This document shows, in pieces, positions 17,444 through 25,126 of a stretch of DNA of 64,000 nt. Each line of letters begins with the position of its first letter. The first letter of the stretch is position 1. The stretch spans positions 150,798 to 214,797 of the forward strand of contig JAGFZX010000002.1 of the NCBI GenBank assembly GCA_017889585.1. Direction: 5' to 3'. A program made the position numbers and the translations under genes. The notes below the pieces were generated by a model, which saw only the letters and a list, made by a program, of their open reading frames with translations, had not been told where the DNA came from and searched no databases. Origin of the DNA: Bacillota bacterium. Its GTDB lineage: Bacteria; Bacillota; Negativicutes; DSM-13327.

Positions 17444-18739
17444 ATGGAAAAGATAGTTCATGCTGGCTTACTTGGTATGGGAACTGTCGGGACGGGTGTT
17501 GTAAAAATACTAGCTAAGAATGCTCATGATATTTTACAAAAAGTTGGGATGCCTGTCAATATTAAAAAAATCATGGTGCGTCAGCTTGATAAACCCAGAA
17601 ATGTGGATAGTAATGCTGAATTTACTACAAATATTGATGATATTATTAATGATAAAGATATAGATATTGTAGTTGAATTAATGGGTGGTATTGAGCCTGC
17701 TAAAGATTATATTCTACAAGCACTACGTGCAGGTAAGCATGTAATTACTGCTAATAAGGATGTTGTAGCTAAATGTGGCCAAGAAATACTCCAAGTTGCC
17801 GAGGAAAATAAAGTTGATTTTTTATTTGAGGCGAGTGTGGCTGGCGGTATTCCCATTATTCGGCCATTGAAACAATGTTTAGCAGCAAATAAGATTAGTG
17901 AAGTTGTGGGAATTATTAATGGTACAACAAATTATATGCTCACTAAAATGACGAATGAGGGGCTAGATTTTGATAGTGTATTGGCTGAGGCTCAGGCCAA
18001 AGGCTATGCGGAAGCTGACCCTACTGCTGATGTTGGAGGATTGGATGCTGCCCGTAAAATTGCCATATTGGCGTCGATTGCATTTGGTAGCAGAGTTTCC
18101 GTAGATGATGTTTATGTGGAAGGTATTACTAATATTTCCAAAGCCGATATTGGTTATGCCAAAGAGCTAGGGTATGTAATCAAACTATTAGCAATTGCTA
18201 AAGATGATGAACGTGGCATTGATGTACGTGTACATCCTGCATTTATCCCTTCTAGTCATCCTTTGGCTTCAGTACATGATGTTTTTAACGCTATCTATAT
18301 TAAAGGTGATGCTGTAGGAGAAACCATGTTTTATGGGCGCGGTGCTGGGGAAATGCCTACAGCTAGTGCGGTGGTGGCCGATATTATTGATGTGGCTCGT
18401 AATATTAAGCATAATGCAAATAGCCGGATTCTATGTACTTGTTTTGAAGAAAAAAGCTTCTGTCCTGTAGAACAGACCGAATCCCCTTATTATATTAGAT
18501 TGTTAGTCGAAGATAAGCCTGGAGTGCTCGCTGCGATTGCTGGTGCATTTGGTGCACAACTCGTTAGTTTACATTCAGTCATCCAAAAAAGTAAAGTGGC
18601 TAATTGCTCAGAACTTGTACTAATTACTAATCAAGTAGCTGATGCCAGCTTGCGCTTAGCTATTAATACACTTGCTGGTTTATCAGTAGTAAATAAAGTA
18701 TGCAATGTGATTCGGGTGGAAGCCGACAACTTTGGTTAA
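17444..18739 (+). CDS. hom: Homoserine dehydrogenase
   Basis: 431 aa, ATG behind AAAGGAGG, 15 bases after the ACT gene. The N-terminal NAD(P) domain has GMGTVGTGV at ~9-17. The catalytic domain includes NGTTNYMLTKM, AEADPTADVGGLDAARK and, near 303, the loop MFYGRGAGEMPTASAVV. A C-terminal ACT domain (~350-430) allows threonine feedback. It reduces aspartate semialdehyde to homoserine, the branch point to threonine and methionine. Confidence 0.97.
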   Translation: MEKIVHAGLLGMGTVGTGVVKILAKNAHDILQKVGMPVNIKKIMVRQLDKPRNVDSNAEFTTNIDDIINDKDIDIVVELMGGIEPAKDYILQALRAGKHVITANKDVVAKCGQEILQVAEENKVDFLFEASVAGGIPIIRPLKQCLAANKISEVVGIINGTTNYMLTKMTNEGLDFDSVLAEAQAKGYAEADPTADVGGLDAARKIAILASIAFGSRVSVDDVYVEGITNISKADIGYAKELGYVIKLLAIAKDDERGIDVRVHPAFIPSSHPLASVHDVFNAIYIKGDAVGETMFYGRGAGEMPTASAVVADIIDVARNIKHNANSRILCTCFEEKSFCPVEQTESPYYIRLLVEDKPGVLAAIAGAFGAQLVSLHSVIQKSKVANCSELVLITNQVADASLRLAINTLAGLSVVNKVCNVIRVEADNFG

Positions 18740-18767
18740 TCATACCTGATAAGATAGGAGAGAATGT

Positions 18768-19679
18768 ATGTCAGCTGCTGTAAAAGTTCGTGTGCCAGGA
18801 ACGACTGCCAATTGTGGTCCTGGCTTTGATGCATTGGGCATAGCCTGTACTATTTATAATGAACTGGAACTAATTTTATCGCAGGAAGGTAGTTTAGTCA
18901 TTGAGGTAGAAGGCGAAGGAAAAGGAATGATCCCTGTTGATGAAAGGAATATTGTCTATCAAGTTATACAAAAGGTTTTAAGAAAAGTAGGTAAAAAATA
19001 TCACGGTATTCATATTAAGATGGTTAATCAAATTCCGTTGTCTCGTGGTCTAGGTAGCAGTGCAGCTGCGATTGTGGCTGGACTATTTGCTGCAAATATT
19101 GCTACAGGAAATACCTTGAACAAAGATGATATTTTAGATATGGCGACAGCCATAGAAGGGCATCCAGATAATGTTGCTCCAGCTATATTTGGTGGTATTA
19201 CAACAAGTGTAATACAAGGCGATCAGGTCCGTTATTTGCGCTTTATACCACCAGCGAAACTTAGCATGGTTGTAGCAATACCTGATTTTGATTTGTCTAC
19301 TCATGCAGCGCGGAACGTCTTACCACAAACAGTTCCTTTTAAAGATGCTGTTTTTAATATTAGCCGGACGGCCTTAGTCATTGGGGCCTTATGCCAAGGT
19401 GAATTTCATCATCTACGCTATGCCCTAGAAGATAAAATACATCAGTCTTATAGAGAACACCTGATTCCTGGCATGCAGCAAGTATTTGATGCAGCCTTAG
19501 ATAAAGGCGCATTAGGAGCTGCTATTAGCGGCGCAGGACCTTGTTTAATCGCCTTTGCCCAGGACCATTGTGATCAGATAGGTGCAGGGATGATACAGGC
19601 TTTTGCTAGCAAGCATATCAAGGCAAGTTATTTGGTTCTAGATATTGATACTGAAGGTGCAAAAGTAATTGGTGATTAA
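18768..19679 (+). CDS. thrB: Homoserine kinase
   Basis: 303 aa, ATG behind ATAGGAGAG. A GHMP kinase: VRVPGTTANCGPGFDALG at ~7-24 (motif 1), PLSRGLGSSAAAIVAG near 92 (ATP loop), and AISGAGPCLIAF near 250 (motif 3). It phosphorylates homoserine on the way to threonine. No thrC follows; the next gene is a tRNA with its own promoter. thrC must therefore lie elsewhere. Confidence 0.96.
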   Translation: MSAAVKVRVPGTTANCGPGFDALGIACTIYNELELILSQEGSLVIEVEGEGKGMIPVDERNIVYQVIQKVLRKVGKKYHGIHIKMVNQIPLSRGLGSSAAAIVAGLFAANIATGNTLNKDDILDMATAIEGHPDNVAPAIFGGITTSVIQGDQVRYLRFIPPAKLSMVVAIPDFDLSTHAARNVLPQTVPFKDAVFNISRTALVIGALCQGEFHHLRYALEDKIHQSYREHLIPGMQQVFDAALDKGALGAAISGAGPCLIAFAQDHCDQIGAGMIQAFASKHIKASYLVLDIDTEGAKVIGD

Positions 19680-19708
19680 GAATAATTCATAAAACACTTT
19701 ATAAAATA

Positions 19709-19737
19709 TTGACATAATGTTAGAAAAAAGGTAAAAT
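19709..19737 (+). promoter_or_regulatory. Sigma-A promoter of tRNA-Pro
   Basis: Consensus TTGACA (19709-19714), a 17-base spacer, TAAAAT (19732-19737), 13 bases before the tRNA 5' end. Confidence 0.85.
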
Positions 19738-19750
19738 TAATGTTGTTAGT

Positions 19751-19827
19751 CGGGGCGTGGCGCAGCTCGGTAGCGCGTCTGTCTGGGGGGCAGAAGGTCG
19801 CAGGTTCAAATCCTGTCGCTCCGACCA
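19751..19827 (+). tRNA. tRNA-Pro (anticodon GGG)
   Basis: 77 bases folding into a complete cloverleaf. The acceptor is CGGGGCG/CGCTCCG with one G-U pair, the D stem GCGC/GCGC, the anticodon stem TCTGT/GCAGA with loop CTGGGGG (anticodon GGG), and the T arm GCAGG-TTCAAAT-CCTGT. Discriminator A and CCA are encoded. It reads CCC and CCU. A second proline tRNA (TGG) lies at 40175. Confidence 0.95.
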
Positions 19828-19857
19828 TTATTTATTAATCCCATATATAATAATATT

Positions 19858-19892
19858 AATACCTTGCAAATTTATCTTGCAAGGTATTTTTT
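19858..19892 (+). terminator. Terminator after tRNA-Pro
   Basis: ATACCTTGCAA (19859-19869) pairs with TTGCAAGGTAT (19877-19887), followed by TTTTT. Confidence 0.85.
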
Positions 19893-20156
19893 GATGGAAT
19901 TCAGAAAGTATATCACTTTCTCGATTTCAAATAAGAACGACTAAGGCTTTTCTTAGTGTAAGATTTTCTTACTTATTAAAGATTAATGATTGCAGGGACT
20001 TTGGGCCTAATGAAAAAGACGATTTAGTTGGTGGATTTTACTCAAATCATACGTAACTATATAATCATACGAAATTTGAGATATAATTCCACATAGGAGG
20101 TGCAATAGATTCCAATAGGAGTTATTATTTTTAAAGTAAGCGGGAAGCAATTAGTT

Positions 20157-20399
20157 ATGCTTGATTTAAAAGCTCAGGATTTATGGGGAAAAGTAGAGGG
20201 ACTACGTGAAGAACTTTATGATGTTGTTGATGGAAAAGGTATAAACTCCCCGGAAGCTATTCAGGTAAGGCGGAATTTAGATGAGAAGGTGAATGAATAT
20301 TATCGTTTAAAAGAATGGGCTATCAGGCTGACGGAAATAGCTATTCTAAATATTAAAAAGCTTACAATGAAAGAAGTGGAAAAGGAAGTGGAATTATGA
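20157..20399 (+). CDS. Spo0E-like aspartyl-phosphate phosphatase family protein
   Basis: 80 aa. The central part LREELYDVV-x4-INSPEAIQVRRNLDEKV follows the Spo0E pattern of a two-helix hairpin. Such proteins dephosphorylate Spo0A~P and delay sporulation. The signature SQxLD is changed to RRNLD here, so activity is uncertain. The ATG at 20157 has a poor ribosome site. A strong AGGAGGTG at 20096-20102 lies upstream, six bases before an in-frame ATT at 20109 with no stop in between, so initiation could be unusual. The last bases overlap the DUF1653 gene (ATGA). Confidence 0.7.
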   Translation: MLDLKAQDLWGKVEGLREELYDVVDGKGINSPEAIQVRRNLDEKVNEYYRLKEWAIRLTEIAILNIKKLTMKEVEKEVEL

Positions 20400-20662
20400 A
20401 TAATATTATTCAACCAGCTATACAGCGGCAGGATGTTACTGTGGTAAAAAAAGGCCTATATCGCCACTATAAAGATAAATCCTATGAAGTGCTTGGAGAG
20501 GCAACTCACAGTGAAAGTCTTGAACCTATGGTTGTATATAAGGCGTTATATGGAGATTATGGCTTATGGGTAAGGCCAAAGAAAATGTTTCTTGAAAAAG
20601 TATTGTATAATGGGAAAGAAGTTCCGAGGTTCTGCTATATAGGAGAGGACAACCGTCCCTAA
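20396..20662 (+). CDS. DUF1653 domain protein
   Basis: 88 aa, ATG overlapping the Spo0E-like stop by four bases. The segment GLYRHYKDKSYEVLGEATHS...YKALYGDYGLWVRP...FLEKV is the DUF1653 signature and fills residues ~20-80. Members are small cytoplasmic proteins of unknown function, often free-standing. Translational coupling to a Spo0E-like gene is the only hint to context. A hairpin terminator follows. Confidence 0.85.
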   Translation: MNNIIQPAIQRQDVTVVKKGLYRHYKDKSYEVLGEATHSESLEPMVVYKALYGDYGLWVRPKKMFLEKVLYNGKEVPRFCYIGEDNRP

Positions 20663-20694
20663 ATTAGAGATTGAAAAAGAGAGAGTTGGCTAAT

Positions 20695-20752
20695 AAAAAA
20701 AGACGTTTCTTGATAACTGACATGAGGCAGGTATCAAGAAACATCTTTTTTA
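20695..20752 (+). terminator. Terminator after the DUF1653 gene
   Basis: GTTTCTTGATA (20705-20715 region) pairs with TATCAAGAAAC (20732-20742), flanked by an A-run on the left and TCTTTTTTATT on the right. Confidence 0.8.
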
Positions 20753-20781
20753 TTGTATCACCAAAAAAAACGAGAACACAC

Positions 20782-20833
20782 TTGTAGGGAACATATGTAC
20801 TGTGGTATAATTTGATAAACAGAACAAGTGTTC
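20782..20833 (+). promoter_or_regulatory. SOS promoter with two LexA (DinR) boxes
   Basis: Extended -10 TGGTATAAT (TATAAT at 20806-20811) with TTGTAG at 20782-20787. GAACATATGTAC (20789-20800) sits in the spacer and differs at one base from the Gram-positive LexA box. GAACAAGTGTTC (20822-20833) just after the expected start site fits GAACRNRYGTTC exactly. LexA bound at both would block transcription. Confidence 0.8.
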
Positions 20834-20853
20834 CGAAGGGGTGTTGGTATAAA

Positions 20854-21129
20854 ATGATGAGGATATTATTGGTTATGACATTAATTATTACTTTATGGTC
20901 GATTACGCCGTTAGCTAGTTCCAACCCATATCTTCATGGAGGTACTTATGTCAATATTTACGTGAAATCCGGAGATACAGTATGGAGCATTGCTGCTAAA
21001 TATGTGACTGATAGGGATGACATTAGGGATTTAACGCAAGCTATTAAACAACTAAACGATTTGAACAATAATACACAAATATTTCCGGGACAAGTCTTGA
21101 AAGTGCCTATGAAAATAATTAAGGTTTAA
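20854..21129 (+). CDS. YneA-like LysM protein, probable SOS cell-division inhibitor
   Basis: 91 aa from ATG 20854 (AAGGGG at 20836-20841, somewhat distant). A TTG at 20812 would place the start at the promoter itself and is rejected. A hydrophobic helix at residues ~3-20 is followed by a short linker and one LysM domain (YVKSGDTVWSIAAKYV...IFPGQVLKVP). Size, layout and the DDIRDLTQAIKQLN helix resemble YneA, the SOS-induced division suppressor of Bacillus. The LexA boxes support this, but lexA is not adjacent as it is in Bacillus. Confidence 0.75.
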   Translation: MMRILLVMTLIITLWSITPLASSNPYLHGGTYVNIYVKSGDTVWSIAAKYVTDRDDIRDLTQAIKQLNDLNNNTQIFPGQVLKVPMKIIKV

Positions 21130-21251
21130 TTCAATGCACTCAGCTAATCTGCGCTAGGTTTTTAGGTCATCAGAAAGCATAACCCTTTCACGATTCCCAA
21201 AAGCAGGCACAGGTTATTTCAGCAACGTTGTGATGGATTTTGTTCCATAGG

Positions 21252-21536
21252 CTAGCAGTCGAACATCCTTCTATCGGGATCTTGAGGCTTGGAGCATGTC
21301 AGGTTTTCTTTACGTTCTAGATAATTTTCATACCATTTTTTTATAAGTAGAGTCAGGGATATATTTACACTATAAAATATACATAAATACATTAAATAAT
21401 CCCAATCCCAGAAGCCAAAAAGTATGTAAGTCCATCCAACGCTTACTATTACAGCAGCGAAAAAGGAAATAATATTTACTTTTATTGCTATAGCAATGCC
21501 ATTTAAAAGATTTTGTGCATTTAATAATTTATCCAT
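21252..21536 (-). CDS. Small membrane protein of unknown function
   Basis: 94 aa. Two hydrophobic segments (~22-40 and ~45-66) are separated by a short aromatic stretch FGFWDWDYLMYL, with a basic, lysine/glutamate-rich tail. The start has GCGAGG eight bases upstream. No family is recognised. It lies alone in an AT-rich stretch between the yneA-like gene and a nucleotidyltransferase gene, in reverse orientation. It could be a lineage-specific orphan. Confidence 0.5.
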   Translation of the reverse strand: MDKLLNAQNLLNGIAIAIKVNIISFFAAVIVSVGWTYILFGFWDWDYLMYLCIFYSVNISLTLLIKKWYENYLERKENLTCSKPQDPDRRMFDC

Positions 21537-21756
21537 ATGATGCCTCGCATAAAATTTATTTCAGTTAAATTATTACCATAATTTAACTGAAATATTCATA
21601 GGAGTATATATTTATCATGCTATTTATAACAAAAAATATCTTTGAAGTTAAAGCAAGGAGAAGTATAATTGGTAAAAGGATATTTGATAATTTTTCATGG
21701 TGAAAATAGATGTTGTTAATATGAAGATAATACCGATTTGAGGGAGCGTATATATC

Positions 21757-22890
21757 ATGAATAGTGCCTTATTAACAGAACGATCCTTCGCTGAAATCAT
21801 AGCATTTAACGGTGGACGGGTGTTTAGAGTGGGTGGGTGTGTCCGTGATCAGTTTATGGGAGTCAGTCCGAAAGATATTGATTTCAGCATAGTGGGTATG
21901 GTTAAGAAAAATTTCAAAATGATTTTCCCGGATGCCGAAGAGTATGGCAAGTCTTTTCCGGTTTTTCGACTGCCGATAGATGGCATAAAGTGTGAATTGG
22001 CTTTTGCGAGAACCGAGCGAAAAGTCGGTAGTGGTTATAAAGGTTTCAAAATATCATCCAACCCCAAAATAACTATTGAAGAAGATCTTTTCCGGCGCGA
22101 TACGACCGTGAATTCCATTGCTATGGATTGCTTAACTGGAGAGATTATCGATCCTTTTAACGGTATCCAGGACATTAATAACAAGATACTTAGAGCCACT
22201 AGCCAGCATTTTGTAGATGATCCAATACGTGCACTGCGTCTTGCTGGTCAATCAGCCCGGCTGGGCTTTACAATCCATCCTGAAACTTTAATTCTGGCAA
22301 GTACTGTGGTGGATGAACTTAGAGATGAATCTGTTGAACGCATGCTCATTGAATTGACAAAAGTTTTGAATGAAGCTCAGAAACCGGGGACTTTTTTTCG
22401 AGTTCTGGCAGAAACAAAGTTATTGCAGGTGACCTTTCGAGAAATCTCAGATTTGTCGAAAGAAAACTTTGAAAGAGCAATGGTTGGTTTAGATGGAGTG
22501 GCGCAAGTTTCCAAAAATCTTAAAGTAAGATTTGCTGCTTTGGGGCTAGTATTGGATAGGGAAGCTTTATTAAACTGGGATAAAATAATGAGGTTACCAG
22601 CCGATTGGCTTGATTCAGCAATTGCTGTGGGTAAATTCACAGCAATATTAGAAACTCCGAGTCCTGAAAAAATTGTAATGGCAATCAACAGCTTGCGGCG
22701 TGGTGCATTGAGTGTGGAGGAGTTTGATATGATTGCTAGGGGAGCAGGACTAAACCTACCTATACTGAGCACATTCAAAGCTGCGATGACTTTATCTCAG
22801 TATGGTGATATGCCAGAGGATTTAAAAGGAAAAGAATTTGGTGAATGGTTAAGGAAGAAACATGTAGAGGTTATTGGGAAACTACTCTAG
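21757..22890 (+). CDS. CCA-adding enzyme / poly(A) polymerase family nucleotidyltransferase
   Basis: 377 aa, ATG behind GAGGGAG. Class II nucleotidyltransferase head: GGCVRD at ~26-31, the metal aspartates in KDIDFSIVG, and DLFRRDTTVNSIA near 110. The primer-binding neck DPIRALRLAGQSARLGF follows near 150. No HD phosphohydrolase domain is apparent after residue 200. Its role is either CCA addition and repair of tRNA 3' ends or poly(A) tailing. All three tRNA genes in this window encode their own CCA, so a repair function would suffice. CCA versus poly(A) specificity cannot be settled by eye. Confidence 0.8.
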   Translation: MNSALLTERSFAEIIAFNGGRVFRVGGCVRDQFMGVSPKDIDFSIVGMVKKNFKMIFPDAEEYGKSFPVFRLPIDGIKCELAFARTERKVGSGYKGFKISSNPKITIEEDLFRRDTTVNSIAMDCLTGEIIDPFNGIQDINNKILRATSQHFVDDPIRALRLAGQSARLGFTIHPETLILASTVVDELRDESVERMLIELTKVLNEAQKPGTFFRVLAETKLLQVTFREISDLSKENFERAMVGLDGVAQVSKNLKVRFAALGLVLDREALLNWDKIMRLPADWLDSAIAVGKFTAILETPSPEKIVMAINSLRRGALSVEEFDMIARGAGLNLPILSTFKAAMTLSQYGDMPEDLKGKEFGEWLRKKHVEVIGKLL

Positions 22891-22892
22891 CT

Positions 22893-22947
22893 AAAAAGAT
22901 CAGCATCTTATTAACTATTATCGTTAATGAGATGCTGATCTTTTTAT
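22893..22947. terminator. Bidirectional terminator between convergent genes
   Basis: AAAAAGATCAGCATCT (22893-22908) pairs perfectly with AGATGCTGATCTTTTT (22930-22945). U-runs form on both strands, serving the nucleotidyltransferase gene (+) and the M48 peptidase gene (-). Confidence 0.85.
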
Positions 22948-22971
22948 AATATTTAAATCAAATTATATAGA

Positions 22972-24054
22972 TTAGAATTGTTTATTGTTAATTTTATTAA
23001 TTCGATTAGAGAGTTCTTCGGCACTAATGTCATTTTCTACTAGATTGGAAATTTTTTGGTTTCCTATGTACACAGCTCCGTCTTCGCCAACGATGGCAGT
23101 ACCGATATCGATATTGTGGTAGGCTCTGGCAAGGTTCCCGGCAATTATATATGTTCGCTCTTCGGCAAGATAGTTATTCGTTTTGACTGGCGTTAGTACT
23201 TCTTGATCATCAATCATGATGGTCTTGTCATTTTTAACCCTTACATGATTATTACTGTATGTAGTCAATTTGGTTGAAAAATTATTTACTCGATCACTGG
23301 CTTTGGGATGATTATTAGGATTGACTACTTTGGCTAATCCTTCGTGATGTAATTCACCGTATATTGAACGCATTTTTACCATGGCAGCTGCTGCTCCCCC
23401 TGGGTTAAAGCCTGCTGCTACCGCGTAATCAAAGCCGAGATTATCAGCCTCCCACTCTTGTCCCATGGTGAACATTTCATTATTAATATAATTCGAACCG
23501 ATGGTTGATAGGATATAACTGGTGTTATTTTGATTATTCGCTAAAAACAGGTCAACAGCGAATCCGAGGCTTATGCCTTTTGTAATACCTGTAACCACAT
23601 GCTTTTCTTCTCCATGACCTATTTCATGGCTTATGACAACCGCCAGTTCATCATCATCAAGACTATCTAATGTACCTTTATTAATGCTAATAACATGTCC
23701 TAATGTACAAAAAGCGTTAAATTCTTTTTTAGGATTGGGATAAATAGCATAATTAGCTCTAATCAGCCCTGAGGTTTTAAGTCGATTTTCTATAAGGTTT
23801 ATACGTTGTTTGGCTTCTTCGTTATCATATACGCCAGTCCGCTTCTGGGTGCTTGCGAGACTTTCTTTCTGTCCTTTATCATTGACATTATTATAGTAAG
23901 CAGTGATTAGTGAAACAGCTGCTGCGGAATAAAGTAATTTTTCTACAAAACTGGCTGCTTCTGCTTTTTTAGTTTGTGCAAGCGGCATGATGAGTAAGCA
24001 AACAGATAATGAAAGTATCATTGATTTATTAAATAGTATTTTTACTAACAACAT
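22972..24054 (-). CDS. Secreted or membrane-anchored M48 family metalloprotease
   Basis: 360 aa. The start is placed at 24054 because GGAGGG directly precedes that ATG; the longest frame begins four codons earlier within that site. A basic N-terminus and hydrophobic helix (~8-25) end at AEAAS, a probable signal peptide. The catalytic domain has HEIGH near residue 147 and the third zinc ligand in EWEADNLGFDYA near 210. This resembles LoiP/BepA-type M48 peptidases that act on envelope proteins in diderms. The C-terminal ~90 residues hold no domain I recognise. Expression is from a TTGACT/TATGAT promoter with an overlapping inverted repeat. Confidence 0.85.
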   Translation of the reverse strand: MLLVKILFNKSMILSLSVCLLIMPLAQTKKAEAASFVEKLLYSAAAVSLITAYYNNVNDKGQKESLASTQKRTGVYDNEEAKQRINLIENRLKTSGLIRANYAIYPNPKKEFNAFCTLGHVISINKGTLDSLDDDELAVVISHEIGHGEEKHVVTGITKGISLGFAVDLFLANNQNNTSYILSTIGSNYINNEMFTMGQEWEADNLGFDYAVAAGFNPGGAAAAMVKMRSIYGELHHEGLAKVVNPNNHPKASDRVNNFSTKLTTYSNNHVRVKNDKTIMIDDQEVLTPVKTNNYLAEERTYIIAGNLARAYHNIDIGTAIVGEDGAVYIGNQKISNLVENDISAEELSNRINKINNKQF

Positions 24055-24073
24055 AAATCCCTCCATATTCTGA

Positions 24074-24133
24074 TATGATTAAATGTTAAAACTATAGTAA
24101 TTTAATCATATAGAATCTGAATATTTTAGTCAA
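24074..24133 (-). promoter_or_regulatory. Promoter with overlapping operator-like inverted repeat for the M48 gene
   Basis: On the minus strand TTGACT (24128-24133), a 17-base spacer, TATGAT (24105-24110). An 11-bp perfect inverted repeat, TATGATTAAAT (24074-24084) with ATTTAATCATA (24100-24110), covers the -10 and downstream bases, as a repressor site would. Confidence 0.6.
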
Positions 24134-24163
24134 GCAATGGGGTTAGTTACCTGCAGGGACTAC

Positions 24164-24193
24164 AAAAGCCGTTGCAAAATAGCAACGGTTTTC
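24164..24193 (-). terminator. Terminator behind the pseudogene fragment
   Basis: AAAAGCCGTTGC (24164-24175) pairs with the complementary arm at 24182-24193; read on the minus strand it ends in a short U-run. Confidence 0.6.
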
Positions 24194-24345
24194 GTCAAGT
24201 TAATAGATTTAATATAAAATGCGTAAAATTCCATATTGCTACTAATATGTTTTTTGTATGCGATGTCGCCAGAATTTTCAGTGGAAGGAGTAGACTCAAG
24301 ATTTGATTTGAGTATGGTGCCCATTAACATATAAGTGTAGGCCAT
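24164..24345 (-). pseudogene. Fragment of an outer-membrane beta-barrel gene
   Basis: The minus-strand frame over 24190-24345 contains LESTPSTENSGDIAYKKHIS, which aligns with LGSTPSTEIFGGIAYKQQIS in the intact protein at 27286-27915. The DNA also matches closely (the run TTTTCAGTGGAAGGAGTAGA versus its counterpart near 27510). No signal peptide and neither end of the barrel remain; the frame drifts out of homology near 24210. It is a remnant of a duplicated or displaced copy, and a terminator hairpin still follows. Confidence 0.75.
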
Positions 24346-24468
24346 TAATAATGAACCAATTCCCTTATTTAAGAGCTATCTACGTCTATTTAATGAGTTG
24401 TTTGTAATCGAAATTATAAAGTAAGAAATATTACCAAATTACAAAAAAATACTGCTTTTTTCTGTTGT

Positions 24469-24695
24469 TTAAATTCCTTTATAGATGGCTCCATTTGGGC
24501 AAATTTTAGCACATTCTCCACAATCACTACATTTTTCAGTAATTACATATTGAGTTGACTCTCGATTATTGCTCCCGCAGGACAACCGTGAGCTCCACAT
24601 TGAATGTAGCATGAATGCCCATCGCAGCCTAGCGTCATTCCGCAACCTGGTGCACAAGTGCCGCATTTAATACATTGATCACTAATAATATACAT
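24469..24695 (-). pseudogene. Frameshifted cysteine-rich 2[4Fe-4S] ferredoxin
   Basis: Starting at 24695 (AAGGAAG upstream), frame one reads MYIISDQCIKCGTC, then a ~20-residue insert, then CPAGAIIESQ and stops at 24543. Shifting frame near 24560 continues with TQYVITEKCSDCGEC and AKICPNGAI, the second cluster motif of a bacterial ferredoxin, to 24469. One base appears lost, so about 74 residues were encoded originally. The first half has eight cysteines (8, 11, 14, 18, 24, 29, 33, 38), four more than a normal cluster motif. It is either a real pseudogene or a sequencing error. Confidence 0.7.
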
Positions 24696-25126
24696 ATTTT
24701 TTCACTTCCTTTTTTATTTTTAGTCTGTTAAACTAAGGCGCTTAATGCCCCAATAGCTAGTTTGGTATTATGAAAGAGATTAATTTTTCGTCGTAAAAGA
24801 CCAATCTCGCTAGGGTCTGCTGGAATGTCTAATTGTTTGTCCATGTTCTGCCATGGCTTTAGCATTTGCTATTTTCATAACAACGTTAGACAGATACTCT
24901 CATTAGAATAGAATACTAAATAACCTTTGTTTTAGTATTCTATCTTCAATACTAGGCCGTAATGTATGATTGTATAAAGTTATATAAGTTGAATTACATA
25001 TTATAAATAGCAATCAATAGTAAGGAGATGTTGAGGAGTGTTACGCGGGAAGCGAGTGTGCCTTATATCTCTTTACTGACATTATAGATGTAATTTATTT
25101 AATGCATTCTATATTGGCAAAATATA
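24696..25126. other. Gene-free stretch with a hairpin and a possible gene remnant
   Basis: About 430 bases without a convincing gene. A perfect 13-bp hairpin, ATAGAATACTAAA (24908-24920) with 24931-24943, is present. A 38-codon minus-strand frame (24728-24844, MDKQLDIPADPSEIGLL...) reads like protein but has no ribosome site or recognised family; it may be the tail of a lost gene between the ferredoxin and DUF134 genes. Confidence 0.4.

Noticed and set aside
21130..21251. Possible transposon debris after the yneA-like gene
   Set aside because: No inverted repeats, target duplication or protein similarity could be seen; treated as plain intergenic DNA.
24728..24844. 38-codon minus-strand frame resembling protein
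   Set aside because: No ribosome site or recognised family; kept only as possible gene debris.
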